13,474 nucleotides of DNA, taken from contig JAHFCY010000072.1 in the NCBI GenBank assembly GCA_023249255.1, forward strand, positions 1-13,474. Direction: 5' to 3'. This DNA is from Candidatus Lindowiibacteriota bacterium. GTDB lineage: Bacteria > Lindowbacteria > 2-12-FULL-62-27. Under the pieces are notes generated by a model. The model did no database searches. It was not told where the DNA came from and saw only the letters and a list, made by a program, of their open reading frames with translations. A program made the position numbers and the translations under genes. Numbering within the stretch: position 1 is the first letter of the stretch; every line of letters begins with the position of its first letter. This document shows, piece after piece, positions 6,005-13,234 of the stretch.

Positions 6005-7918
6005 ATGGCTCCTGAAACGTCGATTGTCATCCGGACATTTAACGAAGAAAAACGTCTTCCGGCGCTCTTCGAGGCGCTGGCCCGGCAGAGGTATCGCCTC
6101 TTTGAGACCATCGTGGTCGACTCGGGATCGGTCGACCGGACGGTTGACATCGCGGAACGCTCCGCCACGAGCCTTTTGCGCATTCCCCGCCGCGATTTCA
6201 CTTTCGGCCATTCGCTCAACAGGGGAATATCCGCGGCTTCCGGCGCATGTGTCGTGATCGTGTCGGCGCACACGATTCCCGTGAACGATCTCTGGCTCGA
6301 ATCTTTGATCCATCCTCTCGCAGATGGCCGGACGGGCATGGTCTTCGGACGTCAGGTCGGCCCGCCCGGATCCAAATTCGGCGAAATTCAGGATCTTCGA
6401 CGGACGTTCGGCGGCATCCGACAACTCATGAATGCGGCCAATCTTTTCGGCAACAACGCCAATTCGGCCATCCGGAGGGATCTCTGGATTCAGCGGCCAT
6501 TCGATGAATCTCTGCCCGGACTTGAGGACATCGAATGGGCCAAATACTGGCTCGAACGCGGCCATCCGGTTGTTTATGAACCCGGCGCAGCGATCTACCA
6601 TTTCCATGAAGAGACGTGGCCCCAGATTCGGAGGCGGTATTATCGCGAGGCGCTGGCGGCGAAGCGGATCGGGGTGAAGTCTCCGGTGGATGCGCTGAGT
6701 GAAATCGTCCGCGAATCGGCGTATCTGGTGGATGACCTCATCCAATCGCCGTCGGCGGGTGACGCGGCCTGGCGGTCAACCGGCCCGGGTCGGATTTCCG
6801 AGATCGTGCGATTTCGAGCCAACAAAGTGATCGGCACGGTTGCGGGACTGCTCGACGGCAGCGCCATGCAGAATCCGGAAACCAAAGACAAAATATATTT
6901 TGACCGGTCGTTCAAAGCCGTTGTCATCAGCGCGCCCGGACGGGCGGCCATTCAGGAAATTCAAGTCCCGGCGGTCAATCCCGGGGACGTTCTGATCCGG
7001 GTTGCCTGCGTGGGCGTTTGCGCGACCGACCTCGAAATTCTCGACGGATCCCTTGGCTATTACAAAACCGGCATGGCGCGGTATCCGATCGTGCCCGGCC
7101 ACGAAGTGAGCGGACGGGCGGTCCGGGTGGGACCGAATGTTCGGCACATTCAAGAGGGAGATGCGGTGGTCGTCGAATGCATCCAGAGCTGCGGTGAGTG
7201 CGGGGAATGCCGGAGGGACAATCCCATCGGCTGTCCCGATCGCGCCGAGCTTGGCGTGATCCGCCGAAATGGCGGCTACGCCGAATACGTTGTCGTTCCG
7301 GGCCGCTTCGTTCATCGCCTTCCGCCGGACCTCGATTTTCGCCGCGCCGCGCTCGCCGAACCGCTTGCGGTGGTCATGAAAGGTCTGCGTCGCGTCTCTC
7401 GCGCCTGGCCGGTCGAACCGGAGACAAAAACATGCGCGGTTTTGGGCGCCGGGCCAATCGGACATCTCTGCGCCCAGGTTCTGGCCGACCGGGGGCATCA
7501 GGTGACGGTATTTGACCGGGACGAAGGCAGGCGGCGTTTATTTGACGGATCTGCGATCCGCACATCCGGAGATATTCATGACTTGAAGGGATTCGACGTT
7601 CTGATCGAAGCCACGGGAGATCCGAATGTCCTGCAGACTGTTCTCACGGGGAGTGCGGCCGGTTCCACCCTTTTGCTTCTCGGATTGCCCTACGGCGAAC
7701 AACCGTTCACGTTTGAACGCATCGTCGCTTTCGACAAAACCGTCGTTGGGTCGGTCGGAAGCGGAGCCGAAGATTTCCGGGATGCGATTCTCTTTCTGCA
7801 ACGCTTGAACGCCCGGCCGTTTCTGGAATGCGTGATGCCCTTTGAAAAATTTTCAGCAGGGTGGGACATGGCCCGGCAAAAACGCAGTTTGAAAGTGATT
7901 CTGGAGATGGCGCGGTGA
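6005..7918 (+). CDS. Fusion protein: GT2 glycosyltransferase + zinc-dependent medium-chain dehydrogenase
   Basis: A single uninterrupted 637-aa frame with two complete domains. Residues 1 to about 285 are a GT2 glycosyltransferase: TSIVIRTFNEEKRL (5-18), VVDSGSVDRT (37-46), SAHT (87-90) where a DXD normally lies, and GLEDIEW (172-178) with the acidic acceptor-site pair. Residues from about 295 to 637 are a medium-chain (sorbitol/threonine dehydrogenase-like) oxidoreductase. Catalytic zinc ligands are Cys339, His366, Glu367 and Glu452 (AEPLA). The structural zinc set is Cys396, 399, 402 and 410. The nucleotide motif is LGAGPIG. Both halves look functional. Presumably the dehydrogenase oxidises or reduces a sugar that the transferase uses; the pairing is inference. 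Met288 lies at the domain joint, without a good ribosome site, so a separate internal start is unlikely. The stop overlaps the next start (GTGA). Confidence 0.88.
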   Translation: MAPETSIVIRTFNEEKRLPALFEALARQRYRLFETIVVDSGSVDRTVDIAERSATSLLRIPRRDFTFGHSLNRGISAASGACVVIVSAHTIPVNDLWLESLIHPLADGRTGMVFGRQVGPPGSKFGEIQDLRRTFGGIRQLMNAANLFGNNANSAIRRDLWIQRPFDESLPGLEDIEWAKYWLERGHPVVYEPGAAIYHFHEETWPQIRRRYYREALAAKRIGVKSPVDALSEIVRESAYLVDDLIQSPSAGDAAWRSTGPGRISEIVRFRANKVIGTVAGLLDGSAMQNPETKDKIYFDRSFKAVVISAPGRAAIQEIQVPAVNPGDVLIRVACVGVCATDLEILDGSLGYYKTGMARYPIVPGHEVSGRAVRVGPNVRHIQEGDAVVVECIQSCGECGECRRDNPIGCPDRAELGVIRRNGGYAEYVVVPGRFVHRLPPDLDFRRAALAEPLAVVMKGLRRVSRAWPVEPETKTCAVLGAGPIGHLCAQVLADRGHQVTVFDRDEGRRRLFDGSAIRTSGDIHDLKGFDVLIEATGDPNVLQTVLTGSAAGSTLLLLGLPYGEQPFTFERIVAFDKTVVGSVGSGAEDFRDAILFLQRLNARPFLECVMPFEKFSAGWDMARQKRSLKVILEMAR

Positions 7919-8895
7919 AGATTCTTGTCACAGGCGGAGCCGGGTTCATCGGCAGCCACGTCGCGGAGAAATATCTGAAAATCGGGCACGAGGTTGTCGT
8001 CATCGATAATCTCTCCACGGGCCTGAGGGAATTTGTGCCGCGCGGGCTTCGGTTCATCGAAGCCGATCTGCGGGATTTCGGGACAATGGATCGGATCGTT
8101 TCGAAGGAGCGGGCGGAGGTCGTCAGCCATCATGCCGCGCAGATCGACGTGCGCAACTCGGTCCAACGGCCTGTCCACGACTGCCTGACCAACGTTGCGG
8201 CAACGGTGCATCTATATGAATCAGCCCGCCGACAGGGTCTTCGGAAATTCATATTCGCCTCGTCCGGCGGCGTGATTTATGGAGAACCGGACCGGATTCC
8301 GATTTCGGAGAAGACTTCCGCAGCGCCGCAGTCGCCCTATGCCGCCGCCAAACTTTCCGCAGAACACTATTTGTCCTGCTTTCATCATCTCTACGGCATT
8401 TCCTCCACCGTTCTTCGATATGCCAATGTCTATGGTCCCCGCCAGCTGGGCGGCGAAGCCGGCGTCATTTCGATTTTTTTCCGGAACATGGTGTCGGGTC
8501 GGCGGCCGGCGATTTACGGAGATGGACGGCAGCGCCGCGATTTTGTGTTTATCGACGATGTCGTGGACGCCAATGTCCGTGCGCTGGAACACGAAGGATT
8601 CGGTATATTCAACATAGGCACGGGCGTGGCAACATCCATCCGGGATCTCTACCGATCTGTCGCGGCGATCACCCGGTTCGCCGAACCTCCCCTGCACGAA
8701 CCTCCCCGGCAAGGCGAACTTTTTCAGAACGCGCTCGATGTCCGCCTCGCGTCGACGTCACTTGGATGGCGGCCGCACACGGACCTCAAGACGGGGCTTG
8801 CGGCGGCGGGCGCATGGTGGCGCGGCCGGATTCGGACTGTCCGGCGTACCCCCCCACGATCACGGAGGCGCGCTACGCCGGCTCGAGTTTTGTGA
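7915..8895 (+). CDS. NAD-dependent sugar epimerase/dehydratase (GalE-like, SDR extended family)
   Basis: A 326-aa extended short-chain dehydrogenase. It has TGGAGFIG (6-13), Asp31 in VIDNLS for NAD, the Ser117/Ser118 block FASSGGVIYGE, the catalytic pair Tyr142 and Lys146 (YAAAK), and the substrate-side LRYANVYGPRQ. It probably inverts C4 of a UDP-hexose or related nucleotide sugar; the exact sugar cannot be told. The start is GTG at 7915, overlapping the previous stop by four bases (GTGA) and preceded at eight bases by GGAG (7903-7906). A longer frame from 7861 would only add sequence shadowing the upstream gene. The family core ends near residue 303 (WWRG). The last 23 residues are an Arg-rich tail encoded partly in DNA shared with the convergent gene, suggesting a lost stop. 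Confidence 0.9.
   Translation: MKILVTGGAGFIGSHVAEKYLKIGHEVVVIDNLSTGLREFVPRGLRFIEADLRDFGTMDRIVSKERAEVVSHHAAQIDVRNSVQRPVHDCLTNVAATVHLYESARRQGLRKFIFASSGGVIYGEPDRIPISEKTSAAPQSPYAAAKLSAEHYLSCFHHLYGISSTVLRYANVYGPRQLGGEAGVISIFFRNMVSGRRPAIYGDGRQRRDFVFIDDVVDANVRALEHEGFGIFNIGTGVATSIRDLYRSVAAITRFAEPPLHEPPRQGELFQNALDVRLASTSLGWRPHTDLKTGLAAAGAWWRGRIRTVRRTPPRSRRRATPARVL
8841..8881. terminator. Inverted repeat at the convergent gene ends, possible weak terminator
   Basis: CCGGCGTA (8841-8848) pairs perfectly with TACGCCGG (8874-8881) across a 25-base loop. On the plus strand the stem is followed after six bases by TTTT (8888-8891). It lies where the epimerase and the acetyltransferase-deacetylase genes overlap tail to tail. 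The long loop and short T run make it a poor intrinsic terminator, so this is only a candidate. Confidence 0.3.
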
Positions 8896-11185
8896 TCTGG
8901 TCGATCAGGCTGAGATATTTTTCCCGCGGAAGACGAAAGAACGCTTCGTAATACCCGGAACCGTTCACCATCCAGCTTCGATACGCATTGGTTGCAGTTG
9001 TGCAGTGAACGTAATCGAAGGCCATGGACTGCGATTTGAACAGCGCGATCGCCTGCCGCTTTTTTTCCATGCAGGCAGTGATATCGACCAGAACATTGGC
9101 CGGAACCATGGACCAGGTTTCATACGAGTAGATGGCGGCGGCGCTGTCGCATGCGCGGAGGGCGCGAGACAGCAGAACATTCGCGCGCTTGTGATCGGGA
9201 TGCCGGTCGAACACGAACGGAATCCAGATACCGTCCGGTCTGAAAGCACGGATCGTGTCGGCGAGCGCCTGAACATATTCCTCGCGAATCGTGAATGTCG
9301 GCAGCGCCGGAAAATTCAAACAGACCGGATCCGGCAGGAGAAACGTACGCGTGACCGTCATGGCTTCCTCGCGCCGGACCCTGACCATCTCATCGCGGTC
9401 ATGCGGACCGCTCGCATAGGATCCATCGGTCAGATGCACGATCTGGATCGCGTGGTCGCCCGCCGCCGCTGCCTTGATCAGCGTTCCGCCGCAGCCGATG
9501 AAGTCGTCGTCCGGATGGGGCGCCAACACCATCAGGCGGCGCTCCGGAATGAGATCGACCGGTTTCGGATTCGCCACCAGCGCGTTGAACGATTCAAGAT
9601 GCGGCAAAAGAGCCGTTAGATGATTTTTGATCAGGGTGGAAAGATAGGACAGTCCCGCCGAGTCATGAGATATCGCGTTCAATTCCATGTAATGATCGTC
9701 GAGCCGTTTCAACTCGTAACTCCAGTCAGCCACCCACACCGCGGGACAGTTGTCCGGCCAGACAGTTCGCGCGAACTGAAAAATATTTTCAAACGATTCG
9801 AGAATTTCCCGGGGATGCCGGATCGACTGCGAATGAGAGGTGAAGACGATCTGATCCACATCGAGCCGGCCCAGCGCGTCCCGGACGTCGGCCGGCAGGA
9901 TCGCCGCGTCGAGTTTTCCGCGCGGATACCTCAACACGCGAAACGGCGGAAAGAGATACGTGAACGATTCCGGCAGGTCCAGGTTCGTCAGAACCGTCAG
10001 CCGTTCCGGCCCGCAGAGATTCAGCAGGCGTTCGAGGACATACGACCAGTGATCGAATGGAGACGTCCGGATCAGCAGCGTGGCGCGTTTCGACAGGGCC
10101 TTCAGGCTGTCATCCGGCTCTTTGAGCCGATACGTGAACATGCCGTACCTCCGTTCGAGGATGGGCGGTTCGGTTGCGTTCGTGAAAAACCGGTCCCCCA
10201 TGCCAAGCGTTACGCGGGCATCTTTCCATGAAACAGATGATGCGTCGATCCCCGCCGGAAGGCTCATCACCCAGCATCCCGGCGCGGACTGTTCATCCAG
10301 CGCAACGCATCCGGCTTTCTCCCACTCGGTTCGCTCGTCCTGACTCGATGTTCCCACCACCATGTGGTTGCAGGAATATTCTCCGGCAAAATCTTTCAGG
10401 CACGACGCGAAGGCACGGCAGACGTCCGGCGTGAATCCATCAGCATACACGTGATCCATCACCATCACGCATCGATGCGCATCAAGATCGCTGATTTGAA
10501 CCACGGCGTTCAACGCGGGCAGGCCGGTTGCCACGTCGACAAGCGACAAAAAAACTGGCCGGGCCAGCGGGTATCGCGCGTAACGCCAGTCCATCATATC
10601 CGCATCGAGACGGTGCATGAAGGCGGCCGGGACGTCAAACGCGTTAGGCGCCGGCGCTTCGGACGCGATCTTCGCGCGATATCGAATGCGGGTGGGCGAC
10701 GGCGGGAGCAAACGGACTGATGCCATCATCGTCCAGGACGGCACGCGCGTGAATTTGAGCGCGTGATACAACCGGTTGGCGGTCGTATTGGCGCTGGTCG
10801 TGTAGACCACGCTATCCGGGAAACGGTCTATGGCCGTCTGAAGAAGTTTCCGGCCGGCGCCGCCAAACACCGGATCAACGCAAAGTTCGGCCAATCCAAC
10901 GGCTGAAACATTCTGCCCGGCCAGACAGAACCGGCACGGAATCAATGTGAGAATCCCGGCAACCGCATCGCCAGACCAGGCGATCAGCGCATGCGGCACG
11001 CGGTCGCCGCGAAAGGGATTGTCCGATGTTTTCCAGTCCCAGATCCGTCGGTCATCTTCGAATGACGAGGAAGACGGCAAAAATTTCCGGCGGAATTTCA
11101 GGACGGCGGACACGTCTCTCCCGCTCCAGTAGTCCTCGACGATCACATCCCGGATTTGTCCGGCCGGCTGCGGTTTGGATTCCAT
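8873..11185 (-). CDS. Multidomain GNAT-like acetyltransferase / PIG-L (LmbE) family N-deacetylase
   Basis: A 770-aa protein. Residues about 12-165 look like a GNAT N-acyltransferase, with LAELCVDPVFGGAGRKLL (98-115) matching the acetyl-CoA pyrophosphate loop (GxG form) and SANTTANRLYHALKF following. Residues about 180-335 may be a second, degenerate GNAT-like unit. Residues about 365-490 resemble a Rossmann-like nucleotide-sugar fold (LLIRTSPFDHW, IVFTSHSQS) but I cannot name it. Residues about 548-770 are a PIG-L/LmbE zinc deacetylase: APHPDDDFIGCGG with His557, Asp559 and Asp560, and RHPDHKRAN with His662 and His665. The family removes N-acetyl groups from GlcNAc-like substrates. One chain thus carries apparent N-acylation and N-deacylation modules, probably for amino-sugar modification. 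The ATG at 11185 has no close Shine-Dalgarno. The 3' end overlaps the epimerase by 23 bases. Confidence 0.82.
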   Translation of the reverse strand: MESKPQPAGQIRDVIVEDYWSGRDVSAVLKFRRKFLPSSSSFEDDRRIWDWKTSDNPFRGDRVPHALIAWSGDAVAGILTLIPCRFCLAGQNVSAVGLAELCVDPVFGGAGRKLLQTAIDRFPDSVVYTTSANTTANRLYHALKFTRVPSWTMMASVRLLPPSPTRIRYRAKIASEAPAPNAFDVPAAFMHRLDADMMDWRYARYPLARPVFLSLVDVATGLPALNAVVQISDLDAHRCVMVMDHVYADGFTPDVCRAFASCLKDFAGEYSCNHMVVGTSSQDERTEWEKAGCVALDEQSAPGCWVMSLPAGIDASSVSWKDARVTLGMGDRFFTNATEPPILERRYGMFTYRLKEPDDSLKALSKRATLLIRTSPFDHWSYVLERLLNLCGPERLTVLTNLDLPESFTYLFPPFRVLRYPRGKLDAAILPADVRDALGRLDVDQIVFTSHSQSIRHPREILESFENIFQFARTVWPDNCPAVWVADWSYELKRLDDHYMELNAISHDSAGLSYLSTLIKNHLTALLPHLESFNALVANPKPVDLIPERRLMVLAPHPDDDFIGCGGTLIKAAAAGDHAIQIVHLTDGSYASGPHDRDEMVRVRREEAMTVTRTFLLPDPVCLNFPALPTFTIREEYVQALADTIRAFRPDGIWIPFVFDRHPDHKRANVLLSRALRACDSAAAIYSYETWSMVPANVLVDITACMEKKRQAIALFKSQSMAFDYVHCTTATNAYRSWMVNGSGYYEAFFRLPREKYLSLIDQITKLEPA

Positions 11186-11193
11186 GAAGAGCG

Positions 11194-11222
11194 ATTAAAC
11201 CCTCGGAGCATTTTTTTGTAAA
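11194..11222 (-). promoter_or_regulatory. Candidate sigma70 promoter for the GNAT/PIG-L gene, near-leaderless
   Basis: On the minus strand TTTACA (11222-11217) and TTTAAT (11199-11194) are separated by exactly 17 bases. Each matches its consensus at five of six positions. The predicted transcript start (about 11187) is only a few bases before the ATG at 11185, so the mRNA would be leaderless or nearly so. The spacer begins with an A tract. This is the best promoter match in the window and occupies the 56-base divergent gap. Confidence 0.55.
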
Positions 11223-11241
11223 TACGTCACCGGGATGATAC

Positions 11242-12165
11242 ATGTACGGCGTGACGAGTCGAACAAGTCCAACCAAACCGAAAGTCAGCTCCGTCATCTG
11301 CGTGTACAACGGTGCGCGGTTTTTGCGCGAAGCCATTGAGAGCGCGCTCAATCAAACCTATCCGGCCGTCGAAGTCGTCGTGATCAATGACGGTTCGACC
11401 GATGACAGCGACGCGGTATGCCGGCAGTATGCCGGACGCCTTTTGTACCGGCCCCAGCCCAACGCCGGCCTGGCCCGTGCGCGCAATCGCGGCATTCGAG
11501 AGTCGACGGGCGAGTACATTGCCCTGCTCGATCAGGATGACGCGTGGATGCCGGACAAAATCGAGAAACAGATGACTCTGTTCGAACACAATCCCGATCT
11601 GGGGCTCGTGTTCGCCGACAGCGCGCAGTTCGACGCCGAAGGCCGGACAGTGATCACCCGAACCGAGGCCGGCAAGATGCGGCGCGGACATGTTCTGCCC
11701 GACCTCTATGACCACAATTTTGTCTGCAGTTTGACAGCGCTGTGTCCCAGACACGTTCTGGACCGCGTGGGGCTGTTTTGGGAGGACCTTCGCTTTTCTC
11801 TGGACTGGGATTTGTGGCTGCGCATCGCACAAGTTTATCCCGTCGATTTTGTGGATGAGCCGCTGGCGTGGTGGCGGTGGCGGCCCAACCACGCCGAGGA
11901 CAATCACGAAATTTGCCTGCTGGAGGCCTATCGGATCATTTCAGTCCGGCAACCCGCGATGGCCGGCCTGCTCCGGCCGGATCAAAACGCCGGGGTGAAA
12001 AATCGTCTGGCCCGGATCGCGTTTTCACTCAGCCGGATATATCGCCGGAATCAGGACCGGCAAAACGCGGAAAAATGGTTGAGGACATCCGTCGCGCACG
12101 ACCGGTTCACGCCGGAACAGACCTGGGCGCTCGAAGAAATAGAAACGATCTCGCAGACTATTTGA
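11242..12165 (+). CDS. GT2 family glycosyltransferase
   Basis: A 307-aa cytoplasmic GT-A glycosyltransferase that transfers a sugar from a nucleotide donor to a growing glycan. It shows strand 1 SSVICVYNGARFL (16-28), the nucleotide-binding VVINDGSTDDS (46-56), NAGLARARNRGI (74-85), the metal-binding DQD in ALLDQDDAW (97-99), and the acceptor-site SLDWDLWLR (186-194). It is a typical complete single-domain GT2 with a C-terminal helical tail of about 90 residues and no membrane segment. The start ATG is preceded at five bases by GGGAT, a modest Shine-Dalgarno. It stands alone on the plus strand, divergent from the GNAT/PIG-L gene. Its last 8 bases (12158-12165) overlap the convergent GT4 gene, so the two stop codons are interlocked. 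Donor and acceptor are not predictable. Confidence 0.93.
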   Translation: MYGVTSRTSPTKPKVSSVICVYNGARFLREAIESALNQTYPAVEVVVINDGSTDDSDAVCRQYAGRLLYRPQPNAGLARARNRGIRESTGEYIALLDQDDAWMPDKIEKQMTLFEHNPDLGLVFADSAQFDAEGRTVITRTEAGKMRRGHVLPDLYDHNFVCSLTALCPRHVLDRVGLFWEDLRFSLDWDLWLRIAQVYPVDFVDEPLAWWRWRPNHAEDNHEICLLEAYRIISVRQPAMAGLLRPDQNAGVKNRLARIAFSLSRIYRRNQDRQNAEKWLRTSVAHDRFTPEQTWALEEIETISQTI

Positions 12166-13234
12166 TTCGCCGCTGAACACCCGGCCGGCCGTGAATGTAT
12201 TCGGCAATCCGGTGATTCACCCATTTCGAAATTTGTCCGGCGTCATGCATGGCCGCAATCTTTGGGCGGATCCTCTCAAATCGGTCGAACCAGTACCCGG
12301 GCGATCGGCAAAACGAAACGATGACGTCCGAAAGTGCGCCGGCATTGCCGGATGGCGCCATGAGGGTTGATAGATTCCAGAATCGCATCAATTCCCGAAG
12401 ACCCCCGACGGAGCTGCCGGCGATTGGCGTGCCGCATGCCATGGATTCCAGCGCGACCAGCGATCCTCCCTCGCCCCGCGATGGAATCACGACCAGATCA
12501 GCATGCGAATACCAGCGGCCAACGTCACGCCGATGTCCCATCCAGCTCACCCGTCCGGATAAACGGCGCTGTTGGACGGCGGATTCGAGATTGGGACGTT
12601 CCGGTCCGTCACCGATCACGGTCAGCTCACAGGAAACTTCCCGGACTACTCGCGCAAAAGCTTCGATCAAAACATCCGCGCCTTTGGCCTGTTCCAGTCG
12701 CCCGACAAAAAGCAGCCGAATCCGACGCGGGATCATGTGAACGCGGCGATTCAAGCGTCCGAGGTCGATCGGTTGGGGCAGGATCAGGGAGCGCAATCCA
12801 AGCCGCATCGCCATGAGATGCGTTCGGCGTTCCACGCAGAAATAAAACGATGTGGCGGGAGAAAATAGATGAAACGCCCGACGGTGATCCTCGGGCGTCC
12901 ATGCAGCCGACGTGTGCATCACGCGGACAACCGGCAACCCTCCGATCGCCCGCGCAAGCGTTGCCGCTTCGTGGGACGCGGGATCATGCGCGACAATCGC
13001 GTGTCCCCTCAGACGGCGAAGCCACATTACCCGGCGCGCCAGAACTCCGCCGCGGTCGCCCGGCGCAAAGAGCGAATCCGGTATTCCGTCCAGAGATCGA
13101 ATGCGGCGGGACAGTTTCTTGAGGTCCGGATGGGCGGGGGCAAGGGTGAGCAGACGCCCGGATGAGCCGGCCAGAAGAGACGCGATCGTCTCCGCGCCGC
13201 CTTCCCCCGATCCGTCAAGCAGATGGTAGATCAC
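12158..13234 (-). CDS. GT4 family (GT-B) glycosyltransferase
   Basis: A 358-aa retaining GT-B glycosyltransferase. The N-terminus VIYHLLDGSGEGGAE (1-15) aligns with the usual start of family GT4 proteins (the GGAE acceptor-side loop). The C-terminal domain begins at LLFVGRLEQAKGAD (174-187) and contains VIGDGPER, then the EX7E donor-site motif with Glu255 and Glu263 (SRGEGGSLVALESMACGTPI), followed by GGLREL. I choose GTG at 13234: it overlaps the TGA of the upstream gene (GTGA, 13231-13234) and puts the first strand at the family's usual position. The frame is open to an ATG at 13372, but those 46 extra residues are Arg/Pro-rich and shadow the upstream gene. No strong Shine-Dalgarno, consistent with coupling. 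It probably adds a sugar in repeat-unit assembly. Confidence 0.9.
   Translation of the reverse strand: MIYHLLDGSGEGGAETIASLLAGSSGRLLTLAPAHPDLKKLSRRIRSLDGIPDSLFAPGDRGGVLARRVMWLRRLRGHAIVAHDPASHEAATLARAIGGLPVVRVMHTSAAWTPEDHRRAFHLFSPATSFYFCVERRTHLMAMRLGLRSLILPQPIDLGRLNRRVHMIPRRIRLLFVGRLEQAKGADVLIEAFARVVREVSCELTVIGDGPERPNLESAVQQRRLSGRVSWMGHRRDVGRWYSHADLVVIPSRGEGGSLVALESMACGTPIAGSSVGGLRELMRFWNLSTLMAPSGNAGALSDVIVSFCRSPGYWFDRFERIRPKIAAMHDAGQISKWVNHRIAEYIHGRPGVQRRIK

Noticed and set aside
5810-6745. A 311-codon minus-strand frame opposite the methyltransferase end and the GT2 domain.
   Set aside because: It crosses a gene junction antisense to strong GT2 and methyltransferase motifs and shows no domain of its own.
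8738-10231. Two consecutive long plus-strand frames (8738-9619 and 9620-10231) opposite the GNAT/PIG-L gene.
   Set aside because: They mirror the minus-strand gene in the antisense frame and show no motifs, while the minus strand carries clear PIG-L and GNAT signatures.
12181-12190. A GC palindrome (CCGGCCGGCC) near the convergent ends of the two right-hand glycosyltransferases, considered as a terminator.
   Set aside because: It has no loop or following T run and lies inside the GT4 coding sequence.
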